Shown here piece after piece: positions 15,751 through 23,918 of a stretch of 30,125 nt of DNA. The stretch is taken from assembly GCA_030151165.1 (NCBI GenBank), contig JASLEM010000447.1, positions 1-30,125 of the forward strand. Direction: 5' to 3'. The notes beneath the pieces were generated by a model, which did not search any database, was not told the origin of the DNA, and saw nothing but the letters and a program-made list of their open reading frames with translations. The position numbers were made by a program, and so were the translations under genes. This DNA comes from Burkholderiaceae bacterium. GTDB taxonomy: Bacteria; Pseudomonadota; Gammaproteobacteria; Burkholderiales; Burkholderiaceae. Numbering within the stretch: position 1 is the first letter of the stretch; each line of letters opens with the position of its first letter.

Positions 15751-16539
15751 TTGCATTTCGATCTCTCGACCGGCGTCGCCGGCCTGCTCGTGGGCGCCAT
15801 CGTCGGCGTCACGGGCGTGGGCGGCGGCGCGCTGATGACGCCGATCCTGGTCATGCTGTTCGGCGTGGCCCCGACCACCGCCGTCGGCACCGACCTGCTC
15901 TACGCGTCGATCACCAAGATGTTCGGCACCGCCGTGCACCACCAGCACGGCACGGTCGACTGGCAGGTCGTGCGGCGCCTGGCGAGCGGCAGCCTGCCGG
16001 CGGCGGCGCTCACGCTGGCGTGGATGCACTTCAGCGGCGAGGGCCACATCCAGGACGGCGTCGTCATCTTCACGCTGGGCGTGGCCCTGACGGTCACCGC
16101 GCTGGGCATCCTGTTCAAGGACGGCATCCACGCGCTGGGCACGCGCTCGCGCCTGGGCGACAGCGTGCGCTTCAAGGCCATGCAGCCGGCGCTGACGGTG
16201 GCTTGCGGCGTGCTCCTGGGCGTGATGGTGACGCTGACCTCGGTCGGCGCCGGCGCGCTCGGCACGGCGATGCTGGTCTACCTGTACCCGCTGCGGCTCA
16301 AGGGCGGCCGGCTGGTCGGCACCGACCTCGCGCACGCGATCCCGCTGACGCTGATCGCCGGCCTCGGCCACCTGACGCTCGGCAACGTGAACCTCGGCCT
16401 GATGCTCAACCTGCTCGCCGGCTCGATCCCGGGCGTGGTCGCGGGCTCGCTGGTGAGCGCGCGCGCGCCGGTCAAGGTCGTGCGCTACGCGATCGCGATC
16501 GTGCTGCTGTTCGTCGCCTGGAAGATGATGGTGCGCTGA
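15751..16539 (+). CDS. TauE/SafE (DUF81) family membrane exporter
   Basis: A 262-residue integral membrane protein with about eight hydrophobic segments in two related halves. The first half carries 'GAIVGVTGVGGGALMTP' and the second 'VTLTSVGAGALGTAML', the repeated Gly-rich motif of this family. Members export sulfite, sulfoacetate or other anions across the inner membrane, or act as putative permeases. I chose TTG 15751 because GGAGG at 15742-15746 precedes it and the protein then begins just before the first membrane helix, as in relatives. GTG 15694 would add 19 residues without family support. It is divergent from the TIR-PCD gene; nothing indicates that the two work together. Confidence 0.85.
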   Translation: MHFDLSTGVAGLLVGAIVGVTGVGGGALMTPILVMLFGVAPTTAVGTDLLYASITKMFGTAVHHQHGTVDWQVVRRLASGSLPAAALTLAWMHFSGEGHIQDGVVIFTLGVALTVTALGILFKDGIHALGTRSRLGDSVRFKAMQPALTVACGVLLGVMVTLTSVGAGALGTAMLVYLYPLRLKGGRLVGTDLAHAIPLTLIAGLGHLTLGNVNLGLMLNLLAGSIPGVVAGSLVSARAPVKVVRYAIAIVLLFVAWKMMVR

Positions 16540-16562
16540 GCAGGCCGCGAGACGCCCCGTCG

Positions 16563-17348
16563 TCAACCGCCGGCCAGCTTCCGGCGCCGCTCCAGGCGCG
16601 CGAGTGTGTTGGCCTTCTTCGCGGCGATCCGCTGCTCGGCGACGACGTCGCCCGGCGCCGTGTAGACCTTCCACCGGTCGCCATGCCCGCCGTCGTAGTA
16701 CGTCAGGTTGCCGCCCGGCGTGGTGTCGAAGGGCTTGAGCACCTTGCCGTTCTCCATCCTGTTCTTGAAGTCGTTGTGCGCGTACTCGTCGACCGCGCCG
16801 CCGCCCTTCGTGGCGCCGTGGACGAAGAAGCCGGGCAGCACGAAGTTGGAGACCTCCACGCCGTCGATCAGGTAGGTGTCGTTCGTCACCGGATCGCACA
16901 GCTCGAACATGTGGAAGACGAGCGCGTGCTTGTCGTGCGGCGACGGCCCTTGCACCAGCAGGTTGCTCATCGGATCGCCGACCAGCTCGATCGCCTCGTG
17001 CGACAGCGCGACCGTCCAGTTGTCCTTCTGCTCGCGGCACACGTCGAGGAACACGAAGCCGAACGGCTTGTCCGCGTTGTTGCGGGCGTGGTAGCCCTCC
17101 GCGCCGTCGATCGTGGGCTTGTCGGCGATGTAGATCACGGCGTCGCCGTGCAGGCCCGGCAGCTCGGCGAGCGAGACGTGGCCGCCGTGGGCCTGCGCGC
17201 CGCCGTCGGCATGCAGGTGCAGCTCCGCGCCGAACTTCCACGCCGGCTCGAAGTGCTCCGCCATCTGGCGGTTGATCGCGTGGATCACGCGCCGCAGCTC
17301 GGTCTCGTGCAGGTGCGGCGTCCGGTTCACGACGGTGATGTTCAGCAA
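16563..17348 (-). CDS. Uncharacterised zincin-like protein (HExxE...DP motif)
   Basis: A 261-residue protein from TTG 17348, which has GGGAG about 8 nt upstream; an ATG at 17444 would add 32 residues that look like upstream DNA. The notable motif is 'LSHEAIELVGDPMSN' (His117, Glu118, Glu121, Asp125), followed by 'FELCDPVTNDTY' and 'DGVEVSNFVLPGFF'. This order (HE..E...DP, then E.CD, then VS-F-P-F) resembles a family of bacterial and phage proteins that look like zinc metallopeptidases, but I know of no characterised member. No signal peptide or membrane segment is visible. The C-terminal tail is basic and Ala/Arg/Lys-rich. It is divergent from glutaminase and convergent with TauE/SafE. Protease activity is a guess from the motif. 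Confidence 0.65.
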   Translation of the reverse strand: MLNITVVNRTPHLHETELRRVIHAINRQMAEHFEPAWKFGAELHLHADGGAQAHGGHVSLAELPGLHGDAVIYIADKPTIDGAEGYHARNNADKPFGFVFLDVCREQKDNWTVALSHEAIELVGDPMSNLLVQGPSPHDKHALVFHMFELCDPVTNDTYLIDGVEVSNFVLPGFFVHGATKGGGAVDEYAHNDFKNRMENGKVLKPFDTTPGGNLTYYDGGHGDRWKVYTAPGDVVAEQRIAAKKANTLARLERRRKLAGG

Positions 17349-17442
17349 GAGGCGTTCTCCCTTCGGGCCGGCGCCGATGCGCCAGGCGAAATTCTGATCG
17401 CGGGCGGCGCGAATGTCGATCCGCCGACGCGCAGGCGCCCGC

Positions 17443-17455
17443 ATGCGTCACGCAT
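17443..17455. promoter_or_regulatory. Palindrome upstream of glutaminase
   Basis: ATGCGT (17443-17448) and ACGCAT (17450-17455) form a perfect 6-1-6 palindrome in the 150-bp divergent gap between the zincin-like gene and glutaminase, 44 bp before the glutaminase start. It could be an operator for a dimeric regulator. Confidence 0.3.
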
Positions 17456-17498
17456 ACTGCACGCGGTACACGCCACACGCGCCCGCGGCGCGCCGTCC

Positions 17499-18413
17499 AT
17501 GAACTACACCGACGTCCTCGAACAGATCCAGCGCGAGCTCCGGCCCATCGTCGGCAAGGGCCAGGTCGCGAGCTACATCCCGGAGCTGGCGAAGGTCTCG
17601 CCGCACCAGTTCGGCATGGCGGTGGTGACGATCGACGGCCGCGTGTTCTCCGTCGGCGACGCCCACGTGCCGTTCTCGATCCAGTCGATCTCCAAGCTGT
17701 TCACGCTGGTGATGGCGCTGCAGCTCGAAGGCGACCGCGTGTGGGAGCGCGTCGGCCGCGAGCCCTCGGGCACGCCGTTCAACTCGCTGATCCAGCTCGA
17801 GGCCGAATCCGGCAAGCCACGCAACCCGTTCATCAACCCGGGCGCGCTCGTCTGCACCGACATCCTCTGCACGCGCTACGCCGTGCCCGAAAACGCGGTC
17901 GTCGAGTTCCTGCGCCCGCTGAGCGGCAACCAGGACGTGCACTACAACCGCGCCGTCGCCGCCTCCGAGCGCCGCACCTCGCATCGCAACGCCGCGATGG
18001 CGCACCTGATGAAGGCGTTCGGCAACCTGCGCAATCCGGTCGACGACGTCCTCGACGCCTACTGCCGCCACTGCGCCATCGAGATGAACTGCGTCGAGCT
18101 CGCGCGCGCCGTCACGTTCCTCGCGCACGGCGGCACGCACCCCGAGGGCCAGGGCGACATCCTCAGCACCAGCCTCGCCAAGCGCCTCAACGCGCTGATG
18201 CTGACCTGCGGCACCTACGACGCCGCGGGCGACTTCGCGTTCCGCGTCGGCCTGCCGGCCAAGAGCGGCGTGGGCGGCGGCATCGTCGCGGTGATGCCCG
18301 GCGAATGCGGCGTCTGCGTCTGGTCGCCCGCCCTCGAGCCCTCGGGCAACTCGCTGGCGGGCTCGCTCGCGCTGGAGCGGTTCACGACGTTGACGGAGCG
18401 GTCGATCTTCTGA
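17499..18413 (+). CDS. glsA: Glutaminase (serine-dependent beta-lactamase fold)
   Basis: A 304-residue cytoplasmic enzyme that hydrolyses glutamine to glutamate and ammonia. The catalytic Ser-x-x-Lys dyad is Ser63-Lys66 in 'FSIQSISKLF'. Other hallmark segments are 'EPSGTPFNSLIQLE', 'PRNPFINPGAL', 'AMAHLMKAFGN', 'LTCGTYDAAGDFAFRVGLP' and 'KSGVGGGIVAVMPG'. Length and motif order fit bacterial GlsA (YbgJ/YneH type). ATG 17499 gives the usual N-terminus ('LEQIQRELRP' shortly after the start). Ammonia release by this enzyme is linked to acid resistance in some bacteria; no such context is visible here. Confidence 0.95.
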   Translation: MNYTDVLEQIQRELRPIVGKGQVASYIPELAKVSPHQFGMAVVTIDGRVFSVGDAHVPFSIQSISKLFTLVMALQLEGDRVWERVGREPSGTPFNSLIQLEAESGKPRNPFINPGALVCTDILCTRYAVPENAVVEFLRPLSGNQDVHYNRAVAASERRTSHRNAAMAHLMKAFGNLRNPVDDVLDAYCRHCAIEMNCVELARAVTFLAHGGTHPEGQGDILSTSLAKRLNALMLTCGTYDAAGDFAFRVGLPAKSGVGGGIVAVMPGECGVCVWSPALEPSGNSLAGSLALERFTTLTERSIF

Positions 18414-18427
18414 TCGCAGGCCCATCG

Positions 18428-18649
18428 TCAGGCCCGGTGCGCGGCCGCGAGCTCGCCCGCCAGGATCGTCCGGTCCTCGCCCATCGACGTCATCCCGATC
18501 ACGACGGTGCCGAACAGCACGGCAGTGATCAGGCCGCTGGCGATCGCGGCGCCGACGCGGCGACGGCGCGGCAGGCGGGGCAGGCCGGTCGGTTGCGGGC
18601 AGATGGTTCGGGCGATGCGGCTGGTGCGGGTGGACGGACGAGTGGTCAT
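18428..18649 (-). CDS. Small single-span membrane protein, paralogue of the next gene
   Basis: A 73-residue protein with a basic N-terminus (residues 1-32, rich in Arg, Thr, Pro), one hydrophobic segment (about 33-52, 'GAAIASGLITAVLFGTVVIG') and the motif 'GMTSMGED', ending in 'LAAAHRA'. The second half is clearly related to the 48-residue protein encoded just upstream: both have a small-residue helix with TA-LF, then GMTSM, an acidic patch, and a C-terminal AA-H-A. The start is preceded by the same sequence, GGAGCCCGCCATGAC, as its neighbour. The topology suggests the N-terminus in the cytoplasm and a short periplasmic tail. I do not recognise the family. Confidence 0.72.
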   Translation of the reverse strand: MTTRPSTRTSRIARTICPQPTGLPRLPRRRRVGAAIASGLITAVLFGTVVIGMTSMGEDRTILAGELAAAHRA

Positions 18650-18683
18650 GGCGGGCTCCCGGTGGGTTCGTCGTGGAATGCGT

Positions 18684-18830
18684 TCAGGCCTGGTGCGTCG
18701 CGGCGGCGCGGGCCGCGACCTGCACGTTCTCGTCGGACATCGACGTCATGCCGAAGCCGATGCCGCAGAACAAGGCGGCGGTGACGACGAGGCTGGCGGC
18801 GGCGGAGAGGGTCTGGGTAAAACGGGTCAT
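18684..18830 (-). CDS. 48-residue single-span membrane protein (short, easily missed)
   Basis: On the minus strand ATG at 18830 opens a frame of 48 codons ending in TGA at 18686-18684. The protein has a short polar start (MTRFTQTLSA), one membrane helix (residues about 10-27), then 'GMTSMSDENVQ' and the tail 'AAATHQA'. It is a shorter paralogue of the 73-residue protein that follows 34 bp downstream. AGGAGCC directly before the start codon forms a good ribosome site and is duplicated before the neighbour. Its conserved motif, shared ribosome site and paralogy argue that it is real despite its size. The gene is divergent from the winged-helix/ATPase regulator, which may control it. Function unknown. 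Confidence 0.75.
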   Translation of the reverse strand: MTRFTQTLSAAASLVVTAALFCGIGFGMTSMSDENVQVAARAAATHQA

Positions 18831-18903
18831 GGCGGGCTCCTGGGGAAAGGTGGGTTGGCGTGAGATGGACTGTCTTCCTCGCGCCGTCCGGCGTCATGAA
18901 ACG

Positions 18904-18944
18904 CCGTTGAACCGTTCTGCTCCGTTCTGAAAAGTCCTGAACCG
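18904..18944. promoter_or_regulatory. Direct repeats in front of the winged-helix/ATPase regulator
   Basis: CCGTTCTG occurs at 18912-18919 and 18922-18929 (10-bp period), with a partial copy CCGTTGA at 18904-18910. TGAACCG occurs at 18908-18914 and 18938-18944, exactly 30 bp apart. OmpR/CadC/SARP winged-helix proteins bind direct repeats with about one helical turn between copies. The site lies in the 246-bp gap between the small membrane protein genes and the regulator. Confidence 0.45.
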
Positions 18945-19076
18945 CGGGCCTTCAGGCCGGCGAAAGGCGGCGATCCGGCAGCAGTCGCCCCCTTCAGTCG
19001 CCGGTCGCGCTCGACGGCAATGCCTGTTACGCTGCCTGCGGGCCACACGCGGGACGCCCCACCCCGCTCCCGCCGC

Positions 19077-21740
19077 ATGAACTCCTCCCGTCCCGCCACG
19101 CTGCGCTTCGGCGCCGAAGGCCAGTTCGAGTTGCAGGCACACGAGCGCCGGCTGCTGGTCGCCGGCGCGCCCGCCGAGCTCGGCGCGCGGGCGTTCGACC
19201 TGCTGCTGGCGCTCGTCGAGGCGCCCGGGCAGCTGCTCACGAAGAACGCGCTGATGGATCGCGTCTGGCCGGGGCTGGTCGTCGTCGAGAACAACCTCGC
19301 CGCGCAGGTCAGCGCGCTGCGCAAGGTACTGGGCGGCGAGCTGATCGCGACGATCCCCGGCCGCGGCTATCGCTTCACCGGCCGCCTCGACACCGCCCCC
19401 GCGCTCGCGCCAGGCAGCGAATCGCGGCGTGTCATGGCCCAGATGGAGGCGCAGCTCGGCGCCGAGGAAAGCAGCGTGGTCGCCATCGCCCAGGCCAGCG
19501 CGCCGCCGCGACTGCGCACCAACCTGCCCGAGTCGCTGGAGCCGCTGATCGGGCGCGAGAAGGAGCTCGCCGATCTCGGCGCCCTGGTCGACGCCCAGCG
19601 GCTCGTGACGCTGGTGGGCGCCGGCGGCATGGGCAAGAGCCGGCTGGCGCAGGCGTTGCTGCATGCGCGCCGCGATGCGTACAAACACGGCGTCTGCTGG
19701 GTCGAGCTGGCGACGGTGCCGGACGCCGACGCCCTCCCCGGCGCCATCGCCATCGCGCTCGGCGTGCGTCCGCCCACCGGCGAGCCCATCGCAGGCCTGG
19801 CCGGGGCGCTGGCGCCGCTGCACCTGCTGCTGGCGCTGGACGGCGCCGAGCACCTCGTCGCCGACGTGGCGCAGCTCGCGCAGGCCCTGCTGCGGCAGGC
19901 CCCGCGCCTGAGCCTGGCCGTCACGAGCCAGGCCCCGTTGAAGCTGGCCGCCGAGCGCGTCTTCCGGCTGGAGGCGCTCGCCGTGCCGCCCGCGTCGCTG
20001 CCGGCCGCGCAGGCGCTGGGCTTCGGCGCGGTGGCGCTGTTCGCCGAGCGCGCGCAGGCCGCGGACGTGCGCTTCGCGCTCACCGACGCGCAGGTGCCGG
20101 CCGTCGTCTCGCTGTGCGAGGCGCTCGACGGCCTGCCGCTCGCGATCGAGCTCGCCGCCGCGCGCGTGCCGATGTTCGGCGTGCAGCGGCTCGCCGCCTC
20201 GATGCAGAACCGCCTGCAACTGCTCACGGCCAGCCGCGACCGCGCGGCTTCGGCGCGCCACCAGACCTTGCGCGCCGCGCTCGACTGGAGCCACGGGCTG
20301 CTCGAGCACCGTGAGCAGGCGGTGTTCCGGCGCCTCGCCGTGTTCGCGGGCAGCGCGTCGCTCGCCGTCATCCAGCGCGTGGTGGCGGACGCCGAACCGG
20401 CCGACGGCGTGCTCGACGAATGGGCGGTGCTCGACGCGCTGGGCGTGCTCGTCGACCGCTCGCTCGTGACCGTGCTCGGCGCGGACGGCGAGCTCGAGCC
20501 GCGCTACCGCCTGCTGGATTCGCCGCGCGCGTTCGCCGTGGAGCAACTGCGCGCCGCCGGCGAGGAAGACGCGCTGCGCCGCCGCCACGCTCAGGCGTTC
20601 GCCGAGCACTTCGACGCCCAGTGGCACGCACGCCATGCCGGGGACATCGGCGTCGAGGCCTGGGAGCGCCAGATCGACCTGGACGCCGCCAACGCCGGCG
20701 AGGCCGTGCACTGGGCCATCCGCGCGAACGAGACCGACTGGGGCCTCGCGATCGCCGCGACGTGGCTGCACGCGATGCACCGCTCGATGCATGCCGAACG
20801 CATGGCGCTGGCCGACACCTGCGAGGCGCTCGCGCAAGTCACCGACTCGAAGGCCCTGCGCGTGCGCGCGGCGCTCGCGATGGCGCGCGCGTGGACGAAC
20901 CCGCGCAAGCAACGCGCGTTCGCGGCCGTCGACCGTGCGCTGGCGCTGGCGCGCGAGCTCGTCGCAGAGACGACCGATCGCTGGCTGCTCTATCGCACGC
21001 TCTGCCAGTGGGTGGTGAGCGGCTCCAGCCTCGCGGAGACGCCGTCCGAGGCGCTGACCGCCGCGCTCGCCGAGATGGCGTCGATCGAGGATCCGGCATG
21101 GCCGCCGCACCGGCTCGAGCTCGGCATCGAGGCGCGCTCGTTCTTCCTGAGCCGCAACGACGCCGCCCCCGACGCGCCCGCCGCGCGCCTCGCGCTGAGC
21201 CGGCGCACCGCGGCGATCGCGACGGCGATCCGCGACGACCCGAGCACGTCGATGAACAACCTGATCGACGCCGAGCTCGCCGCCGGCGACCTGCAGGCCG
21301 CGGTGCTGTCGGGGCATGCGCTGCTCGCGCATCTCTCGGGCTCGCGCAACGAGAACATCATGGCCTTCGCGCGCCTGAACCTGGGTGCGTCGCTGCTGGC
21401 GCTCGGCGACATCGGGCGCGCGCGTCCGGTGCTGGAGTCGTCCTGGGAGAAGGCGCCCGCGTTCGAGCTGCAGCCCTACTGCGCCGACTATCTCGCGCTG
21501 CTGGCCGCGCTCGGCGACCGCCCGCGCGCCGCCGCCACGCTGGCCGGCTACGCCGACGCCGGCTACCGCGCGAAGGGCGAAGGCCGCGAGCCCAACGAAG
21601 CCGCCGCCGCCGTGCGCGTGCAGGTCATCGCGCGCGAGGCACTGGGCAATCTCGTGTTCGAACAGCTGCGCGCGCAGGGCACGGGCCTGATCGACGGGCA
21701 GGTGGCGGCGATCGCGTTCGGGGCGAGCGACCTGGGCTGA
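19077..21740 (+). CDS. Winged-helix (Trans_reg_C) / STAND-type ATPase transcriptional regulator
   Basis: An 887-residue protein from ATG 19077 (an ATG at 19020 would add 19 residues). Residues about 8-102 are an OmpR/CadC-type winged helix: 'FDLLLALVEAPGQLLTKNAL', then 'VSALRKVLGG' and the wing 'IATIPGRGYRF'. From about 150 comes a P-loop ATPase: 'LIGREKEL', Walker A 'GAGGMGKS' (181-188), a Walker-B-like 'LLLALDGAEH' (Asp255), and 'DGLPLAIELAAARV', the GLPLA box of NB-ARC/STAND ATPases. The C-terminal 400 residues are helical and resemble degenerate TPR-like repeats. Such proteins (relatives of SARP and MalT-like activators) switch by ATP binding and oligomerisation after signal recognition by the C-terminal part. 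It is divergent from the two small membrane proteins, its likely targets or signal partners. The signal is unknown. Confidence 0.88.
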   Translation: MNSSRPATLRFGAEGQFELQAHERRLLVAGAPAELGARAFDLLLALVEAPGQLLTKNALMDRVWPGLVVVENNLAAQVSALRKVLGGELIATIPGRGYRFTGRLDTAPALAPGSESRRVMAQMEAQLGAEESSVVAIAQASAPPRLRTNLPESLEPLIGREKELADLGALVDAQRLVTLVGAGGMGKSRLAQALLHARRDAYKHGVCWVELATVPDADALPGAIAIALGVRPPTGEPIAGLAGALAPLHLLLALDGAEHLVADVAQLAQALLRQAPRLSLAVTSQAPLKLAAERVFRLEALAVPPASLPAAQALGFGAVALFAERAQAADVRFALTDAQVPAVVSLCEALDGLPLAIELAAARVPMFGVQRLAASMQNRLQLLTASRDRAASARHQTLRAALDWSHGLLEHREQAVFRRLAVFAGSASLAVIQRVVADAEPADGVLDEWAVLDALGVLVDRSLVTVLGADGELEPRYRLLDSPRAFAVEQLRAAGEEDALRRRHAQAFAEHFDAQWHARHAGDIGVEAWERQIDLDAANAGEAVHWAIRANETDWGLAIAATWLHAMHRSMHAERMALADTCEALAQVTDSKALRVRAALAMARAWTNPRKQRAFAAVDRALALARELVAETTDRWLLYRTLCQWVVSGSSLAETPSEALTAALAEMASIEDPAWPPHRLELGIEARSFFLSRNDAAPDAPAARLALSRRTAAIATAIRDDPSTSMNNLIDAELAAGDLQAAVLSGHALLAHLSGSRNENIMAFARLNLGASLLALGDIGRARPVLESSWEKAPAFELQPYCADYLALLAALGDRPRAAATLAGYADAGYRAKGEGREPNEAAAAVRVQVIAREALGNLVFEQLRAQGTGLIDGQVAAIAFGASDLG

Positions 21741-21805
21741 TGGCGCCGACGCATCGTCACTGAGGCCACGAATCGATCAGGTCGAGGCGATGCCGCCGCG
21801 CAAGC

Positions 21806-23074
21806 TCAAAACCAGGTGACGATCGCGTCGACGACGCCGTAGCCCTCGTCCACCACCGGCATCCAGCGCCACTTGTCGAACGTCGTGCACGGGTGCGAGA
21901 TGCCGAGGCCGACGCGGTCGCCGACCTGCAGGCCGCCGGCGTCCTCGCCGAGGCGCAGGTAGGCGTGCTGGTCGTTGAGCTTCTCGACCACCCAGCCGGC
22001 CGGCGCCGCGCGCGGGGCTCGGCTGGCGCGCGGGCAGGTCGCGAGTGGCGTCGGCATGCCGAGGTCGAAGGAGATGTCGCGCTTGCCGACGGCCAGGATC
22101 GCGAGGCCGGGCTCGGGCAGCGACTGCACCGTGGCCCAGACCTCGAGCGCGGCGCGCAGGCCGTCGCGGTCGTCGCAGCCGAGGCGCGCGTTGACCGCGT
22201 GCACGAGGCGCTGGTAGTGCCCCTGGTCGTGCGTGACGTAGCAGCCCGAGCGCAGCAGGCCGGCGACGGGCCGCGACAGCGCGGGCCGCAACCGCGGCAC
22301 GACGAGGTCGAACACGCCCGAGCCGCCGGCCGACACGATCACTTCGTCGGCCGCGAACAGGCCCTCGGCGTCGCACTGCAACGCGAGGCGCTCGACGCGG
22401 TCCATCAGCGCGTCGGACGCGGCGCGGTCGGGGCCGGTGTCCCCGGTGTTGCCCAGCCCTTCGTAGCACTCGAGGCCGGCGAGCGAGACCGCGTCGCTCG
22501 CGTGCGCGCGGCGCGCGAGCGCGATGGCCTCGTCGTGCGTGCGGCAGCCGGTGCGGCCGCCCGGCACGCCGACCTCGAGCAGCACCTCGAACGGCGCGTC
22601 CAGCGACACGCCCTCGATCAACGCGAGCTGCGCCTCGGAGTCCAGCAGGAAGATCACGCGGACCTCGGGCCGCGTGCGGCGCAGCGCGGCGATCGCGCCG
22701 AGGTCGGCGGCGTCCAGCACCTGGTTGGCGATCAGCACGTTGCGCGCGCCGGCGGCGAGGCCCGCCTGCAGCTGCGTGACGGTCGCGAAGGTCAGGCCCC
22801 ACGCGCCGGCGGCGAGCTGGCGCGCGAACAGCTGCGGCGACATCGTCGTCTTGCCGTGCGGCGCGAAGCGCACGCCCGCGCCGTCGGCGTAGCGCTGCAT
22901 CCAGCCGATGTTGTGCGCGAGCGGCGCGCGGCGGATCACGGCCAGCGGCAGCGGCAGGTCGCCGGCCAGCACGTTCCAGCCTAGCGCGCCGACGCCGGAG
23001 CGCCGCAGCGGCGGCGCGCCGTGCGGCCAGCCCTTGAACGCGGCGTCGAGAACGGGGTCGAGTGCGTCGGTCAT
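21806..23074 (-). CDS. D-serine deaminase-like (DSD1 family) PLP-dependent amino acid deaminase/aldolase
   Basis: A 422-residue cytoplasmic enzyme with an alanine-racemase-like barrel at the N-terminal side and the DSD1/D-threonine aldolase C-terminal beta domain. The PLP-binding lysine is Lys75 in 'RFAPHGKTTMSPQLF'; the metal site near the C-terminus is 'GISHPCTTFDKW' (His394, Cys396), as in zinc-dependent D-serine dehydratases. Other family segments are 'GLECYEGLGNTG', 'VSAGGSGVFDL' and 'LLRSGCYVTHDQGHY'. Likely substrates are D-serine, D-threonine or 3-hydroxyaspartate; sequence alone does not decide. It is convergent with the ATPase regulator (65 bp) and divergent from the cupredoxin gene (146 bp). 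Confidence 0.9.
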   Translation of the reverse strand: MTDALDPVLDAAFKGWPHGAPPLRRSGVGALGWNVLAGDLPLPLAVIRRAPLAHNIGWMQRYADGAGVRFAPHGKTTMSPQLFARQLAAGAWGLTFATVTQLQAGLAAGARNVLIANQVLDAADLGAIAALRRTRPEVRVIFLLDSEAQLALIEGVSLDAPFEVLLEVGVPGGRTGCRTHDEAIALARRAHASDAVSLAGLECYEGLGNTGDTGPDRAASDALMDRVERLALQCDAEGLFAADEVIVSAGGSGVFDLVVPRLRPALSRPVAGLLRSGCYVTHDQGHYQRLVHAVNARLGCDDRDGLRAALEVWATVQSLPEPGLAILAVGKRDISFDLGMPTPLATCPRASRAPRAAPAGWVVEKLNDQHAYLRLGEDAGGLQVGDRVGLGISHPCTTFDKWRWMPVVDEGYGVVDAIVTWF

Positions 23075-23220
23075 CGATCGATTATCCGGCCGCAGCGCCG
23101 CGGCGGAAGCGATCGCGGCGATGCCAACTCCATCACGACATGCCCCGATTCGCGCCGCGGAGCGGAACGATGTCGCGAACTCCGCGCATCCACGGTCGAC
23201 CAGGGTTCGTACAGTGCTGC

Positions 23221-23889
23221 ATGACCGTTCAGTCCCGATCGCTCGCCTTCCTTGCCTTCCTCGGCACCATCGCCCTGTGCGCCGCGGCGCACGCCACGAC
23301 CGTCTCGCTGTCGGTCTACGGCACCGACGGCCAGCCCGCGCCCAACGTCGTCGTGCAGCTGTTCCCCGCGCACGCGGCGCCGTTCAAGCCGGCCGCCGCG
23401 CCGGTCGTGATCACGCAGAAGGACGTGCACTTCGTGCCCTACCTCACCGCCGTCCCGGTGGGCACGACGGTGCGCTTCTCGAACCAGGATCCGTTCGACC
23501 ATCACCTGCGCTCCGAGCCCGGCGGCCCGTTCGGCAACGTGCCGCCGGCGAAGGAATTCGAGATGCGCCTGGCCGCCGCGAGCGGCGAGAAGATCGCCAG
23601 CGCCGACGTGAAGTTCGACAAGGCCGGGCTCGTCGTGCTCGGCTGCCACCTGCACGCCTCGATGCGCGGCCACCTGTTCGTCAGCGAGACGCCCTTCGTC
23701 GCCGTCACCGACGCCAACGGCCACGCGCAGATCGCCGACGTCCCCGAGGGCAGCGTCGAGATGCGCTCGTGGAGCCCCGAGCAGCTGACCGACCAGGCCC
23801 CCGTGACGAAGCAGCTCGCCGGCCCCGCCGCGAGCCTCGACGCCACGCTCAACTTCACGCCGCCGAAGGCGCGCAAGCGCCGCAGTTAA
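23221..23889 (+). CDS. Exported plastocyanin/azurin-like cupredoxin ('methylamine utilization' type)
   Basis: A 222-residue protein. Residues 1-25 are a signal peptide ('FLAFLGTIALCAAAHA'). The mature part holds one cupredoxin domain. The type-1 copper ligands can be read as His94 or His95 in 'DPFDHHLRS', then Cys142, His145 and Met148 in 'GCHLHASMRGH'. An extra domain of beta strands follows ('AVTDANGHAQIADVPEGS'), probably carboxypeptidase-regulatory-like. Such proteins are often named methylamine utilization protein, although no methylamine dehydrogenase is nearby. It likely carries electrons or binds copper in the periplasm. Start ATG 23221 coincides with the signal peptide; a longer in-frame start at 23062 has no support. 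First of a three-gene plus-strand run. Confidence 0.88.
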   Translation: MTVQSRSLAFLAFLGTIALCAAAHATTVSLSVYGTDGQPAPNVVVQLFPAHAAPFKPAAAPVVITQKDVHFVPYLTAVPVGTTVRFSNQDPFDHHLRSEPGGPFGNVPPAKEFEMRLAAASGEKIASADVKFDKAGLVVLGCHLHASMRGHLFVSETPFVAVTDANGHAQIADVPEGSVEMRSWSPEQLTDQAPVTKQLAGPAASLDATLNFTPPKARKRRS

Positions 23890-23918
23890 GCGCGCGCCAA
23901 AGCGTCCGATAGAGCTCC

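Noticed and set aside
14298..17498. Upstream extension of the glutaminase frame over more than 3 kb
   Set aside because: It crosses four other genes in antisense or out of frame; family N-terminus fits ATG 17499.
18646..18897. An 83-codon minus-strand frame over the short membrane protein gene
   Set aside because: Arg-rich product in a different frame; the 48-codon frame has paralogy to its neighbour and a matching ribosome site.
18894..21332. Long minus-strand frame opposite the ATPase regulator
   Set aside because: Antisense shadow; the plus strand has winged-helix and Walker motifs.
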